A DNA stretch of 64,000 nucleotides from Agarophyton chilense (lineage: Eukaryota > Rhodophyta > Florideophyceae > Gracilariales > Gracilariaceae), in NCBI GenBank assembly GCA_030374765.1, contig JARGXX010000098.1, positions 806,001 through 870,000 on the forward strand. Direction: 5' to 3'. A program made the translations under genes and the position numbers. The notes under the pieces were generated by a model. It was not told the DNA's origin, searched no databases, and saw only the letters and a list, made by a program, of their open reading frames with translations. Shown piece after piece: positions 46,475-56,048 of the stretch (positions are counted from its first letter, which is position 1; each line of letters begins with the position of its first letter).

Positions 46475-48262
46475 ATGAACATCGACGCCACAGCGCAGCT
46501 CAATGCGAAAGAAGAGCTTGATGGGATGGTCAAGGGCGCACCGAATGAGGCCGAGCGGGTCAAGGCGATGCGGGACTTTGCGAAGAACGTCTCACCTGGC
46601 GATTATATCGACTACGACATATACGGCCGCGGAGAAATCCACGCTTTCAGCAATGTGAGCGGCCACGACGATCAGGCAAATGCTGAAGGAAATGGAAACA
46701 ACACTAGTTCCTCAATCAACTCATCCCCAAGGACATTTATGGTCCCGATGAATCATTTGGGAAAGAAGGTCAGGGGCTTTGTCGCAAAGCTCTCTGGGTC
46801 CATGAACTGCCTCGGCAAGCGCAACTCGGAAGCGAATGAGGAAGAAGCGGAACCCTTTCTAAGTCCGCTCACGAACGAAAGCCACTCGCCGTCGCTCGAG
46901 AATCGCCAAGCTTCCTCTATCCATCACGCGCTCGTGGAGGGCGACACGCCAATCTCCGCTGAAGAAAAGCCCGTTGGGCAGCGTGTGGGACGCAAGCGAG
47001 TTTCAGACGCATCGGGCGATGGGGTGTGTGAGGAGCAAAAGGCCGTGAAGGACAACATACCCTGTCGCGTTGATGATGGTAATATGGATGAGACTCCGCG
47101 CCGCGTGAAAAGTAAGATGGGCAGTGAAGAAGATACTTCGGTGGTGGAGAAGGGCACAATCGTTCGCACCATTGCGAAGCTGCGGTCGACGGGTAGCTTC
47201 GCTTTTATGGAACCAACGTCGATGAGGAGGGAGGGTGGAGAATCGCATGATGCGGCTCCACCGCGGGAAGAGTCCTCAAGCGTGGCCTCGAAGTCGACTC
47301 CGAGCAGCGATGCGGAGTCGAAAGATCGAGTGGGTGAACTGAGTCTGGTGGACGAACATGAAGCGAGTGTGACGCTGATCGGGTCCGGTAGGGTGGAGGC
47401 ACTGAGAAGTATGTTTGGGGAAGACGAACCGCAGACCGCCGAACAGGTTGTCATTCTGGATGGGCTTACCACACGGGAGTCGCACGCGAAAACAGAGGTG
47501 AAAGCTACCCAGCCAGACAAGTCGGAAAGTCTGGCAGAGACGGAAGGAACTGTTCTAGTGCCAGGGACTGGGAGAAGTGAAGCAGAGCTTTGTTCTTTGA
47601 AAGAGTTGTCGTCGCATCTATCGGGGCGGGTAGAGAAGCTCAGGTCCCTTTTTGAGTGTGCTTCTTCGGAAACACACGGTGTCGTCGCGGAGCAGATTCG
47701 CCGTGTCCCTGTTCATCACCGGGGGTTATCTTGCGATAGTGCGGCGTTTGATGAAAATCAGTCCCAGGGCTCCGATGAAATGGAAGGAGAAACGCGGTTA
47801 GCTGTCGGACGCCATGAGAATGAGGAAGCTGAGTCTGGACGAAATGCGCCAAGCGACAAGGTCGTGGTCAGATCCGTCCGCGGATCAAATGATCTGGATA
47901 TCAGAAAAAGTGCAGCTGACGGGGAGTCGGGTCGAGCAGCGAACTCTACCAATGAGGTGGGGTCGGGGGAAACGCGTGTGCTCCCGAAAAATGTCGATGT
48001 GGTGGCAGTGGGGACTGCGGGCGGGAATGAGGACGGGGTGAAGAAGAACCATTTGGAGCCAGAGCCAAATGCAATCGTCGCTGCAGACGCCGCTGCGTCG
48101 CGGACTATTCGCAGGAGTCAGAACGAGAGCAGCGGGGAGGTTGCAGAGGTTGCAGAGGTTGACAGTGTCATCGCGTCTTCGACACGCTCAGACTCGGTTG
48201 TCGCTTCCGTTGACCTTTCGCAGCCCATGTCGCATCTTGTGGGGTCCTGCGTGATAGTGTAG
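46475..48262 (+). CDS. Array gene copy 4 (595 residues)
   Basis: Identical in translation to copies 2 and 3. TATA box at 46295. Its unit is cut about 1.3 kb after the stop, at 49583, so this copy lacks the distal 2.6 kb of downstream DNA. Confidence 0.7.
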   Translation: MNIDATAQLNAKEELDGMVKGAPNEAERVKAMRDFAKNVSPGDYIDYDIYGRGEIHAFSNVSGHDDQANAEGNGNNTSSSINSSPRTFMVPMNHLGKKVRGFVAKLSGSMNCLGKRNSEANEEEAEPFLSPLTNESHSPSLENRQASSIHHALVEGDTPISAEEKPVGQRVGRKRVSDASGDGVCEEQKAVKDNIPCRVDDGNMDETPRRVKSKMGSEEDTSVVEKGTIVRTIAKLRSTGSFAFMEPTSMRREGGESHDAAPPREESSSVASKSTPSSDAESKDRVGELSLVDEHEASVTLIGSGRVEALRSMFGEDEPQTAEQVVILDGLTTRESHAKTEVKATQPDKSESLAETEGTVLVPGTGRSEAELCSLKELSSHLSGRVEKLRSLFECASSETHGVVAEQIRRVPVHHRGLSCDSAAFDENQSQGSDEMEGETRLAVGRHENEEAESGRNAPSDKVVVRSVRGSNDLDIRKSAADGESGRAANSTNEVGSGETRVLPKNVDVVAVGTAGGNEDGVKKNHLEPEPNAIVAADAAASRTIRRSQNESSGEVAEVAEVDSVIASSTRSDSVVASVDLSQPMSHLVGSCVIV

Positions 48263-50203
48263 CTCTTCATTCACCACCTCGGGGGAACAAATATGGCGGG
48301 TCTGTGCTCGCATGCCTAGTCGAATTTCATCATAGATAGATAATAACGTAGAAATCACTTGTAGGGAAATGAATCGGGCTAACGTTAGTCTTGTGCGAGG
48401 GGGTGTTTTGCTTTGCGCGATGCGCATCCTTCTTAGCTCGCACAGACATACTACAGCTGGACTGGAGTCACCCTTCGCCAGGGATTCAAGAGCGTCAAGT
48501 GTTTCTGTCCGCGACCTTGCCACCCCTCTCGAGATAGCCCTCACCCCGACTGCGGGCGATCTCGTTCCTCGCGCGATGAGCGCACTGGCCACCTTTCCAG
48601 ACTGGAGCAGAACAAGAAAGTCATCCCAAGTGATTTGTCAACTTGCCCATCGCCATGGACAGCACCCGCCCGTCGTTAAAGCCCATCGCTCAACTACACT
48701 CCAACAACAGGTCGCGAGCCGATCACCAGGCATCAATGTAACATAACATGAGCCATTGTGGTCCCTTGCTCCCACAGAATGCATGGGAAATGGATGTAAT
48801 GATTCTTGGTCTGTGCTTCAAGCGGATGACTTGCAGCATTCGTGAAGGTACAGCACGTGTTATTTGCTCTTCTTGTTTGTCTCGTGACATTCACTGGACC
48901 GAAGAAGCGCTTGGTGCCTTGAATTAAGTCACGCATCTCTTGCATCGTGAACCAATGAGAGCTATTGTGTGGGACCCAAGTGGCCCCAACCTAGTGCTAA
49001 AGGAGTTACTCATCGATCAATTCGAATGATCAGCAGTAGAACGGTGCTGGTCAAATGTTTGTGGTTTCTTTCTCTTCCTAGACCGCTCAATTTCGGTCAC
49101 ACAGCACGAACGTCTTCACCCGAATCGATTACGTGCCAGCAAACAACAGGGCTGGCATCTGTTTGAGACCAGTATAAATGCTGCTGCCCATCCGAGAATG
49201 GTCGTGAATTGCGCTGCGCCATCATCTATGGCCTGCGGATCTTCCGTGCGCAACACACGTTCAACCGAGTTTTCTCCGTCGTAACCTCCGACCCCTCTCC
49301 ATTCCTTCTGGTATGTTCAATGGATCAGTGATTCCTGGGCCCCACCGCTATTCCACTTGCGCCGACCACCGACTGACGCCTTTCCCCCCTCGTTCTGTTC
49401 TCGTGTTTGTGTACAGTTTCATTTCCTCTTTCTTTATCGGACCAACACTGTAATGCCGTGCAACGGCCAACAAGGTCAGATAGACGCGCTAGGCTTTGGA
49501 TAAAGCGTGAAGGTAGTCGGTCTCCCTCTGGCAGGCCCTGAGCCCCGCTCAGGTGAGGTACCACTCCAGTATACTTGTACTGTACAACATCCAGTTGGTT
49601 TGTTCCAGTGTTCCTCAAGCCATTTGCAGCGTTTCCCGTAGCTCAGGCGCCTCTCAGATCTCGTGATCAATGGAAATCGATCGTCGACGATCAGTCATGC
49701 CCATATTCCGAAATGGAAGCTGCGCTCTGCTATGAACGAGCTGCCGCGACAATCGAATCAGTCATTGATAGCTGTTCGTTATCGATTGCAGCGTGGGAAT
49801 CTGCCGACTCTTCGCCCTGTTTTTTTGTGTGCCAGACCCCTTGCTGCGCTCGACTGCTTTATGACTCTGTGCAAGCACTCGTTCGACAGCTACTCGTCCC
49901 GACCTCATTAACGATTATCCATTCTTGTAAAGGGTCCTCCCACATAGAGTTGCTTCAATCGTTGTGGAGGGCACTCGCAGATGATATAGCTTTGTCTACA
50001 AGTTTTGGACTTAGACCTGCCCTTAAAGTGAAAGCAAGTACACTTCACAGTTACGTTAAGTGTGTACTAGCTTATCTGGCCAGGCATGATCAAACTACGG
50101 ACTCTTTCGGGGTCCTCTTGGACGAATGAGTTGTATTTGAGCCGAACGCAATGGAAAAGGCATATCTTTCGCTGCTGCGTCGACCCGCACGTCGGCCATT
50201 CGA
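48263..50203. other. End of array and glycosyltransferase upstream region
   Basis: 48263–49583 is the last partial unit. Unique DNA starts at 49584. A 184-codon plus-strand frame crosses the junction (49575–50129). Its unique part looks protein-like, and after one TGA (50127) it continues through FEPNAMEKAYLSLLRRP to 50235. It may be a frame-shifted N-terminal part of the glycosyltransferase gene that follows, or a separate relic. Confidence 0.4.
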
Positions 50204-52612
50204 ATGTTATCATACATTTATCATTCACTTTTGAAGTCGTACCAGCTGCGAGATCCTCTATCGGTGCGCCGTGTCCTGCCACACACTAATTCTGCTCAAG
50301 CGAAGATTGTCCCGTTCCCTCTGTTTTACGCCATATCGTCGTATCAACGAGCAGTCTCGCAGTCTTATCATGTTCCTTCCTCGTTTTCCCAATGGGCTCC
50401 GTTGATCTCCGTTCTCGCTCAGTCGTCATTGCTGCGAGAGGCCTTTTTCACCCGTACTCACAAACATGTCACCCTATCGCTGGAGCTCTTCCCCAAGTCC
50501 TCCGTATTGCTTCCGGCGCACCTCTACTCCGACCTAGCCTTCTACAAGTGGTCCGCGCGGAACGAGGAGTCTGAAATGTACCGGTATGATGTGTTCGACA
50601 TGTCCAACTCGTTCGCGACGGTGGACTTGTCGCCGATTCCATTCTGGACCATTGGCAACCGCAAGCAGCATCACATCATGCTCCTGTTGCCATGGTTACA
50701 AATGGGCGGCAGTGAGAAATGCATGCTGGACATTGCCGAGAAAGCGCTTTCGCTGGACTGGCACATCACGTTTGTGCTGACGATGCCATTCTGGTCGGAA
50801 GACTCGTTCGGAGAAATGTCGTTGCAGCACCAGTGGCTGGACTGCGCGCTGCAGCTCACACCGGATACATTTGACCTGCTTCAGCTGGCTCCTTACCAAC
50901 ACTCGTCGCGGCTGCTCCGCCACTTGCTGGAATTGCGGCGACCAGACTTGGTGCTGATGGCCAACTCGCGGTGGGCATATTCGTATGCCTCCTTGATCAA
51001 CGCAGTGCTTCCCACTGCAGTGGTAGCGGACTACAACCATATGATCCACACGAGCTGGGAAGGAGGCGGGATGCCTCGTTTCGGGGCGAACAACACACGC
51101 CGCTTTGATCTACATCTGACGGCCTCACACGACGTGGAGAACGCGATGCGAAAGTGGATTGCACCTGACGTACTGGCGGGCAATCGACAGAAGGTGCGCA
51201 CCTGTTATATCAGTACGGAGCCGCACCTGCTGGGCAGTGGTGCTGAGCGTGCGAAGGTGCGGTCGGAAATGTGTGCGAAACACGGAATATCGGAACAAAC
51301 GACGGTTGTGTTGTATGCGGGACGATTCATTGTGGAAAAGGGTATCGATATTGTGGCAGACATTGCGAGAATTGCTGCGAACGACGCGAAGCTGGGGTCA
51401 AGGTTGACATTTTTGTTCGTCGGAAGCGGACCAGAGTTATCGCGGTTAGAGGCGCTACCGGAGCAGGGTGCGGACGGGGGTCGTTTGGTGATCGTGGAGC
51501 CTCCCGCGTATGGGTTGGAGGAAATGAGAAAGTACTATGCGATGTCGGACATCTTCTTGTTGCCTTCTGTGAACGAGGGGATCGCATTGGTTTTATATGA
51601 AGCAATGGCCTCAGGGATGCTTCCCATGTCGACGGATGTTGGGGGACAGCGCGAACTGATCACGGAGGAGACCGGAGTGCTATTGACTAACCACCAAAGC
51701 TACTCCAAGATGCTCAACCACACTCTGAATAAGCTTGAAGAGGTTCTGGATCACCCTGAACGATACGCAAACGTAGCATCTGCAGGAACGCGACGTGTGC
51801 GAGACAAGTTTACCACAAAAAGGTTCAGCGACTGCGTAATACGAAGGCTGGACGAAGCGTACCGAAGGAAAGAGAAACAAGATCTATCGTCTAGGGAGCA
51901 CTGGGAAGACGCCACTGTGATCCAAAAGCGAGTTGATGACATATCAGACTATATTTTGGACGGAGTGGCCGTTGAACGTTTCCATGGGCTGTACAACCGT
52001 GAAAGAGTGGAGCGGTCAATCGAGGGGTTCCTTACAATTGGAATCAAGACGTACGTCTGCGATGTTACCATCACAGGGCAGGTTGAAAACCTAGTCCGTT
52101 CGATACGTGTGCATTATCCGAAGGTACGAGTTATATTGGCCAATGACGGCCCCATGTCGCTGGATAACGAGGAATTTCTTAAAGACGATCCTTTCACAGA
52201 GGAGCATGCATTGCCAGCCGACAGCGGAATTTCGTACGGCCGGAATCACATGGTGAATGCGACCACTACTCGGTACTTTCTTCTCCTGGACGATGACCAT
52301 GTGTTCGATGATACGACGAACTTGACGGTGCTTTTAAACGCGATTCACAAGGAGGATTTTGACATTGTTGGGATGCGTATGAGACGCATACTGGAGGATG
52401 AGGTTGTCGTTCTCCAACAGGTGGGGAACATTGCAAGGTTCAGGAACGGGAAACTAACTCTGTGCCTGTGGAACGAAAACTTAGGCCCTGCTGGCACCGA
52501 AAGCATTTCTCGTCCGATTCGAGTGGACTTAATACACAATGCATTCGTCGCGTCCGTGGATGTGTTGCGCAAAAATGGTTGGAGAAATGAACTGAAAGTA
52601 CCGCGGTACTAG
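50204..52612 (+). CDS. Two-domain glycosyltransferase (GT4/GT1-fold plus GT2/GT12-like), probably 3' truncated
   Basis: ATG 50204 gives 802 residues. Residues 150–555 form a GT-B domain: LLPWLQMGGSEK (161–172) at the start, then GRFIVEKGIDI (373–383) and NEGIALVLYEAMASG (457–471) with the sugar-nucleotide-binding Glu region. Residues 610–802 resemble the GT-A fold of GT2/GT12 enzymes: VILANDGP, GISYGRNHMVNATTTRYFLLLDDDHVF with the metal-binding Asp cluster at 696–698, and NAFVASVDVLRKNGW. In such enzymes the next motif is an EHEDFF-like catalytic block, but here the frame stops right after NELKVPRY. The second domain is therefore probably inactive or its 3' exon is not recognised. Donor and acceptor sugars are unknown. 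A role in cell-wall or N-/O-glycan synthesis is inference. The true N-terminus is uncertain. Confidence 0.7.
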   Translation: MLSYIYHSLLKSYQLRDPLSVRRVLPHTNSAQAKIVPFPLFYAISSYQRAVSQSYHVPSSFSQWAPLISVLAQSSLLREAFFTRTHKHVTLSLELFPKSSVLLPAHLYSDLAFYKWSARNEESEMYRYDVFDMSNSFATVDLSPIPFWTIGNRKQHHIMLLLPWLQMGGSEKCMLDIAEKALSLDWHITFVLTMPFWSEDSFGEMSLQHQWLDCALQLTPDTFDLLQLAPYQHSSRLLRHLLELRRPDLVLMANSRWAYSYASLINAVLPTAVVADYNHMIHTSWEGGGMPRFGANNTRRFDLHLTASHDVENAMRKWIAPDVLAGNRQKVRTCYISTEPHLLGSGAERAKVRSEMCAKHGISEQTTVVLYAGRFIVEKGIDIVADIARIAANDAKLGSRLTFLFVGSGPELSRLEALPEQGADGGRLVIVEPPAYGLEEMRKYYAMSDIFLLPSVNEGIALVLYEAMASGMLPMSTDVGGQRELITEETGVLLTNHQSYSKMLNHTLNKLEEVLDHPERYANVASAGTRRVRDKFTTKRFSDCVIRRLDEAYRRKEKQDLSSREHWEDATVIQKRVDDISDYILDGVAVERFHGLYNRERVERSIEGFLTIGIKTYVCDVTITGQVENLVRSIRVHYPKVRVILANDGPMSLDNEEFLKDDPFTEEHALPADSGISYGRNHMVNATTTRYFLLLDDDHVFDDTTNLTVLLNAIHKEDFDIVGMRMRRILEDEVVVLQQVGNIARFRNGKLTLCLWNENLGPAGTESISRPIRVDLIHNAFVASVDVLRKNGWRNELKVPRY

Positions 52613-53144
52613 CTAGAACGCATTAATTCCTGCCTGGATTGGTAAACATACTATAGTACAACAGGAAGTCGTCGGTTAGATCGTACAAGCCCAACTTGCT
52701 AACAAGACTTACGTGGATTTATCGGTGAATGTCTCGAGAGAGAGAAGCTGCTTTCACTTTGCAGCAGTAGTCAAGACGAATTGTTGGTCGAGCACAGAAC
52801 CCAAAATCTAAGGTATTGCTAACAGCGCGACGCACCCAACCAGAATTCTTTACCGGCGTAAAGAAAAGATCGATTGGTTTCCAGAAGCTGTGCTTCATAA
52901 AGAAGGATTAGTATTGATTGGTATCATGAGACAAAAGACGGGCTCGAGAACACTTTGGGTTGCATGAATCTCTGGAAGGATTCGCAAAGCTGAGTATCGC
53001 GCGGGAATTAACTGCGTGCCGTGCTTGTACATGAAGACAACCCAAGTGAATTGGTACTGGGCATGAAGGCCATTTGGGGAAGAAATCGGGATGGAGATGA
53101 GACAGACGATCGGTCGAACTGAAGCCTGCGAAGAACGCTGATCA
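52613..53144. other. No gene seen
   Basis: 532 bp between two convergent genes. No continuation of the glycosyltransferase could be recognised, and no terminator or repeat. Confidence 0.5.
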
Positions 53145-53967
53145 TTAATTAAACATAATCGAAAGTGCTTTAACTGTGTTTGCAAGCTTATCAAGCGATC
53201 GGAGGTTGTCAGTAATGCATCGTGCGGAGCAAAATAGGTCAAGACTAGCTAGGGCAGCTATTGCAACAAGGTGTGAAGCAGAGTTGATGAAAAGTTGAAA
53301 CACGTTTTCGTCTCCAAGATAGCAAGCGCTATTCGACAGGCTTTTCAAGTAGCTGGGATTGCGCTTCATCTCGTGCGGAGCATGTGGCCCCGCTTTGGGC
53401 TTCGTCGTTGTGAGAGCCTCCAAAACCTTGTAGCTCAAGAGTGAGGTATAGCGCCTGGGGATCATTTGTAGTTGGGGTTAGCAAAAACCTTGCTCGTTCA
53501 ATATCTACAGGTGTGCCCACCGGGAGCCCTTTGACAGCAGTGGACGGGATGACGGCGCGCAGCGTGCGTGGAGTGGCGCCGGAATTGCTCACAAGGGCCT
53601 CAATGTTGCTTCTGGCCTGTGCAAGGTCGAGCTCTAATTGTCGTGCACGAAGCACCTCCAGCGCCAGCGCCACCTTGTCCGCCGTTGTCAAGGCCGGTGT
53701 GCGGCTCTCCAGCGCGTTGTGCACCGCCTTCTGCAGCTCAGAGTACGGTGAGGAGGCGGGCGGGACAGGGGAGGAGGCAGAAGGTATGACGGGCTCGCGA
53801 GAGGGAGTTTGTGGCTTGTGTGAGGGGAGGGGGTTGGTGGTGGCATCTAGTCTGGCTCTTTTGTGTGGAAGTGGTAGCTGCGTGGGGTCTGAGGTGGGCG
53901 GGTCGACGTAGGGCGGGGGATTGGATTCATCGCGCTTCTCAGCGCTGAGCATCATGGCGAGGTCCAT
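53145..53967 (-). CDS. Unknown protein, two frames joined by a possible 34 bp intron
   Basis: The minus-strand ATG at 53967 (MDLAMMLSAEKRDE) opens a Pro/Ser/Thr-rich N-terminus with a basic HKRARLD patch, then a helical part (ALALEVLRARQLELDLAQARSN written in pieces: ALEVLRAR, LELDLAQARSN). The frame leads to ERARFLLTP and ends at 53329 with poor-looking sequence. In another frame from about 53454 down to TAA at 53145 the translation is clearly protein-like (YLKSLSNSACYLGDENVF, HLVAIAALASLDLF). Removing 53488–53455, which starts GT, contains CTAAC and ends AG, joins the frames as ERAR–RYTSLLSYKVLEAL and gives 262 residues. A frameshift is the alternative. No family recognised. Confidence 0.5.
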
Positions 53968-54565
53968 GTCGACGGTGGGAGCAGAGAAGCGCGTCAGGGG
54001 AGGAGCTATTGGAAGACGTGCAACGGCATCTGCACTCCGCACGCGACTGTCAGGCGGGCAAAGGGACAAGCGCGTAAGAGGTGGGCGGGGGGGAGGCTGG
54101 AAGGCGCCAGGGAGAGCGATAGAGGGAGGTTGAGGTTGGGATGGGCAGATGAGCGATGGAGTGAAGGGATGTGGCTGACGTTGGGTGGTGTTGGTTGTAG
54201 CAGAAGAGCTGCAAGGAGAAAAGAGAAGAAAGCGACAAGGAAGGGGCGAGTTGGCGGGGGGGGGGGGGGGGGGGGGAGGGGTGGTTGGCGTGGGGTGAGA
54301 GGGGGGAGGGATACGCAACTGGCAAGCGTTACGCGCACAGTGTAATGCTGTTGTTGGAGATAGATGCGTTTAGAAGGTACAGTGGCTGTTTGGGCGCAAA
54401 TAGGGCTAAAACAAGCGCTAGCTCTATTGTAGGCGACGGCGTGGACCAACCGCTCTGTACAACGGAGTCGTACGCGCGTGATGCATACAGAGCGCTGCGC
54501 TTGAAAGGTAAGACGCTTGCGGCTAGATGCGCGCGGCGACGGCGGCGCTTATCACCACGCCTTCA
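53968..54565. other. Intergenic with G21 tract
   Basis: The region between MRTO4 (3' end) and the unknown gene (5' end), both on the minus strand, presumably contains the latter's promoter. It is strongly purine-biased on the plus strand and includes 21 consecutive G at 54256–54276. The minus-strand frame of the unknown gene stays open through much of it as proline-rich sequence, without a convincing start. Confidence 0.5.
54256..54276 (+). repeat. Homopolymer of 21 G
   Basis: Uninterrupted G run followed by AGGGGTGG. It can form G-quadruplexes, and its exact length is prone to sequencing error. Confidence 0.9.
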
Positions 54566-55258
54566 TCACGACAGCGCTGGCACGGCGACGCCCATCTGCA
54601 GCGGCTCGAAGGAGGCGTCAGACTTGCGGTAATGACAAAGTAGGCGAATGCGGAACTTGGCCATGCGGATGTGCAGCAGCTCCAACACCTTGGCCCTCTC
54701 CGGCGTGAGAACGTCGCCTTGCTCGCACACGGTGAAGTCGCGCAGCAGCGTGACAACGCCCTTCTTGACACCGACCGGCAGTTCGATCTGCGTGAGGTTT
54801 TGCTGCTGGCTCGGCGCAAAGCCGTCCAGCGGGCCCTCTGGCAGATGAACGCGGTGCGTGGCCACGAAGCCGCTTCTAGCAAAATCATCCTCGCAGTACG
54901 ACTTGAAAAAGCTGAGCACTTGGTCGTGACTGCGGTTGGTGAACAGCAGACCGACGTTACCCACCAACTGCTCTGCTACCTTGCGCAGTCCGTCGGCATA
55001 CTCCTCCTCTGGCGAGCGGCCCAGCGCTATCTGCGCCACCTTCTTTCGGCCGAAGAAGAAGCGCGAATCGTTCCACGAGCTGCGCAGCTGCTTGAGCTTT
55101 GCGTTGCGCATGTTGTCGGTCGAGAAAACGTAAATGTGCTCGAATTGATCGATATCGTTGCGAATGGCTTCCAACAGTTCCTTCTTCCTCTTCTTTCCAA
55201 TCGTGTGCTTGCGCGTCTTGGTGAGCGCCACCACTCTCTCTCTCTTCGACCGTCCCAT
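54566..55258 (-). CDS. MRTO4: MRTO4/Mrt4, ribosome-assembly factor (uL10/P0-like)
   Basis: The start was chosen at minus-strand ATG 55258 (MGRSKRERVVALTKT), which matches the usual MxRSKR beginning. An ATG further upstream would add eight residues. The protein has 230 residues, the normal size. Landmarks are HIYVFSTDNMRNAKLKQLRSSW, FFFGRKKVAQIALG, GNVGLLFTNRS, FARSGFVATHRVHLPEGP and, at the C-terminus, GDVLTPERAKVLELLHIRMAKFRIRLL, all typical of the P0-like fold of Mrt4. Mrt4 occupies the P0 site on pre-60S particles in the nucleolus and is later exchanged for P0 (established in yeast and human). The gene is single-exon and divergent from eL43. Confidence 0.93.
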   Translation of the reverse strand: MGRSKRERVVALTKTRKHTIGKKRKKELLEAIRNDIDQFEHIYVFSTDNMRNAKLKQLRSSWNDSRFFFGRKKVAQIALGRSPEEEYADGLRKVAEQLVGNVGLLFTNRSHDQVLSFFKSYCEDDFARSGFVATHRVHLPEGPLDGFAPSQQQNLTQIELPVGVKKGVVTLLRDFTVCEQGDVLTPERAKVLELLHIRMAKFRIRLLCHYRKSDASFEPLQMGVAVPALS

Positions 55259-55763
55259 TTCGAGGGGCCCGCCGCCGCGCACAAGCTCAGAAACGCCTCT
55301 CTGTTCTGCGCCGCCCTGAACGACGCCGGAGCCGCAAACAACGAACTAGCACCAAACGCACAGCATCGGAGCAACGTCGCGACGACCTTCGCCGCGAAGA
55401 GCTACAACTCCTGCCGCTGTAGTCCGGCGTGATTCGCCGTGTCACCGTCGTGCAGCTGCAGCAGCCAGTGAACAGGTTCTCAACACGTGTAAACGTGTAA
55501 CCCACGTACACACGTGTAACCCACGTACACACGTGTGAATCACGTGCACACGATCCCAGCGCTGCTTCGAAATTTGAAAACTTTTCGCTGCACCGATCGC
55601 CGACGTCGTTGGTGTCCGACGCCGTCGTGCTGCGCCCGTCGCACGCTACTGTCACCGCCTTGCTCACCCTCCCACTGCCGCCTGCTCGTTCGCGATCGAG
55701 TGGCTCTCACGACACGATCGGCGTCCCCTTAAAAGCTTCCTCCATCAAACCGGCGCACGCATC
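55259..55763. promoter_or_regulatory. Bidirectional promoter of MRTO4 and eL43 with four CACGTG sites
   Basis: 505 bp separates the two divergent start codons. Four perfect CACGTG boxes lie at 55484–55489, 55511–55516, 55530–55535 and 55541–55546, embedded in imperfect repeats of ACACGTGTAACCCACGTAC. CACGTG is bound by bHLH/bZIP-type factors. No TATA box is obvious. Confidence 0.7.
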
Positions 55764-56048
55764 ATGGGAAAGCGCACAAGAAAGGTCGGCGTCGTCGGAA
55801 AGTACGGCACGCGATACGGCTCCTCGCTCCGTAAGCAGGTCAAGAAGATGGAGATCGCGCAGCACGCGCGCTATACCTGCCCCTTTTGCGGAAAGAATTC
55901 CGTCAAGCGAACCGCCGTCGGCATCTGGAAGTGCGGCGCCAAGACCTGTACCAAGATCATTGCAGGCGGTGCGTGGTCCGTTAATACGCAGGCTGCCACC
56001 TCCGTGCGAAGCACCATTCGTCGTCTCAGAGAAACTGTTGAATTGTGA
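55764..56048 (+). CDS. RPL37A: Ribosomal protein eL43 (L37a)
   Basis: 94 residues beginning [19 protein letters not shown] and with full-length similarity to eL43, a zinc-binding protein of the 60S subunit near the E site. The zinc ribbon starts CPFC (residues 39–42). The second pair, however, reads [10 protein letters not shown], so the third and fourth Cys are spaced C-X4-C rather than the usual C-X2-C, a two-residue insertion. It is followed by the conserved AGGAW. The C-terminal RSTIRRLRE is typical. Single exon. It converges with the coiled-coil gene (318 bp between stops). Confidence 0.96.
   Translation: MGKRTRKVGVVGKYGTRYGSSLRKQVKKMEIAQHARYTCPFCGKNSVKRTAVGIWKCGAKTCTKIIAGGAWSVNTQAATSVRSTIRRLRETVEL

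Larger units (their letters stand above)
27381..49583 (+). repeat. Head-to-tail array of a 6,210 bp unit, about 3.6 copies
   Basis: Copy 1 is 27381–33588, copy 2 33589–39798, copy 3 39799–46008 and copy 4 46009–49583 (partial, cut after CTTGTACTGT). Every landmark recurs at exactly +6,210. Copies 2, 3 and the shared part of 4 appear identical. Copy 1 differs only in its first ~720 bp. Each unit holds a TATA promoter, the 595-codon gene, about 4 kb of non-coding DNA with a second TATA box, a 38 bp duplication, a 17 bp minisatellite, a 13 bp GGC-rich repeat and a CG-rich end. No transposase, RT, TIR or LTR was seen in the unit, so ordinary tandem duplication is likely. Assembly duplication must be kept in mind. 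Confidence 0.97.

Noticed and set aside
52838..52930. Frame reading RILYRRKEKIDWFPEAVLH as a possible missing 3' part of the glycosyltransferase
   Set aside because: The resemblance to the expected catalytic block is weak and no convincing splice junction links it.
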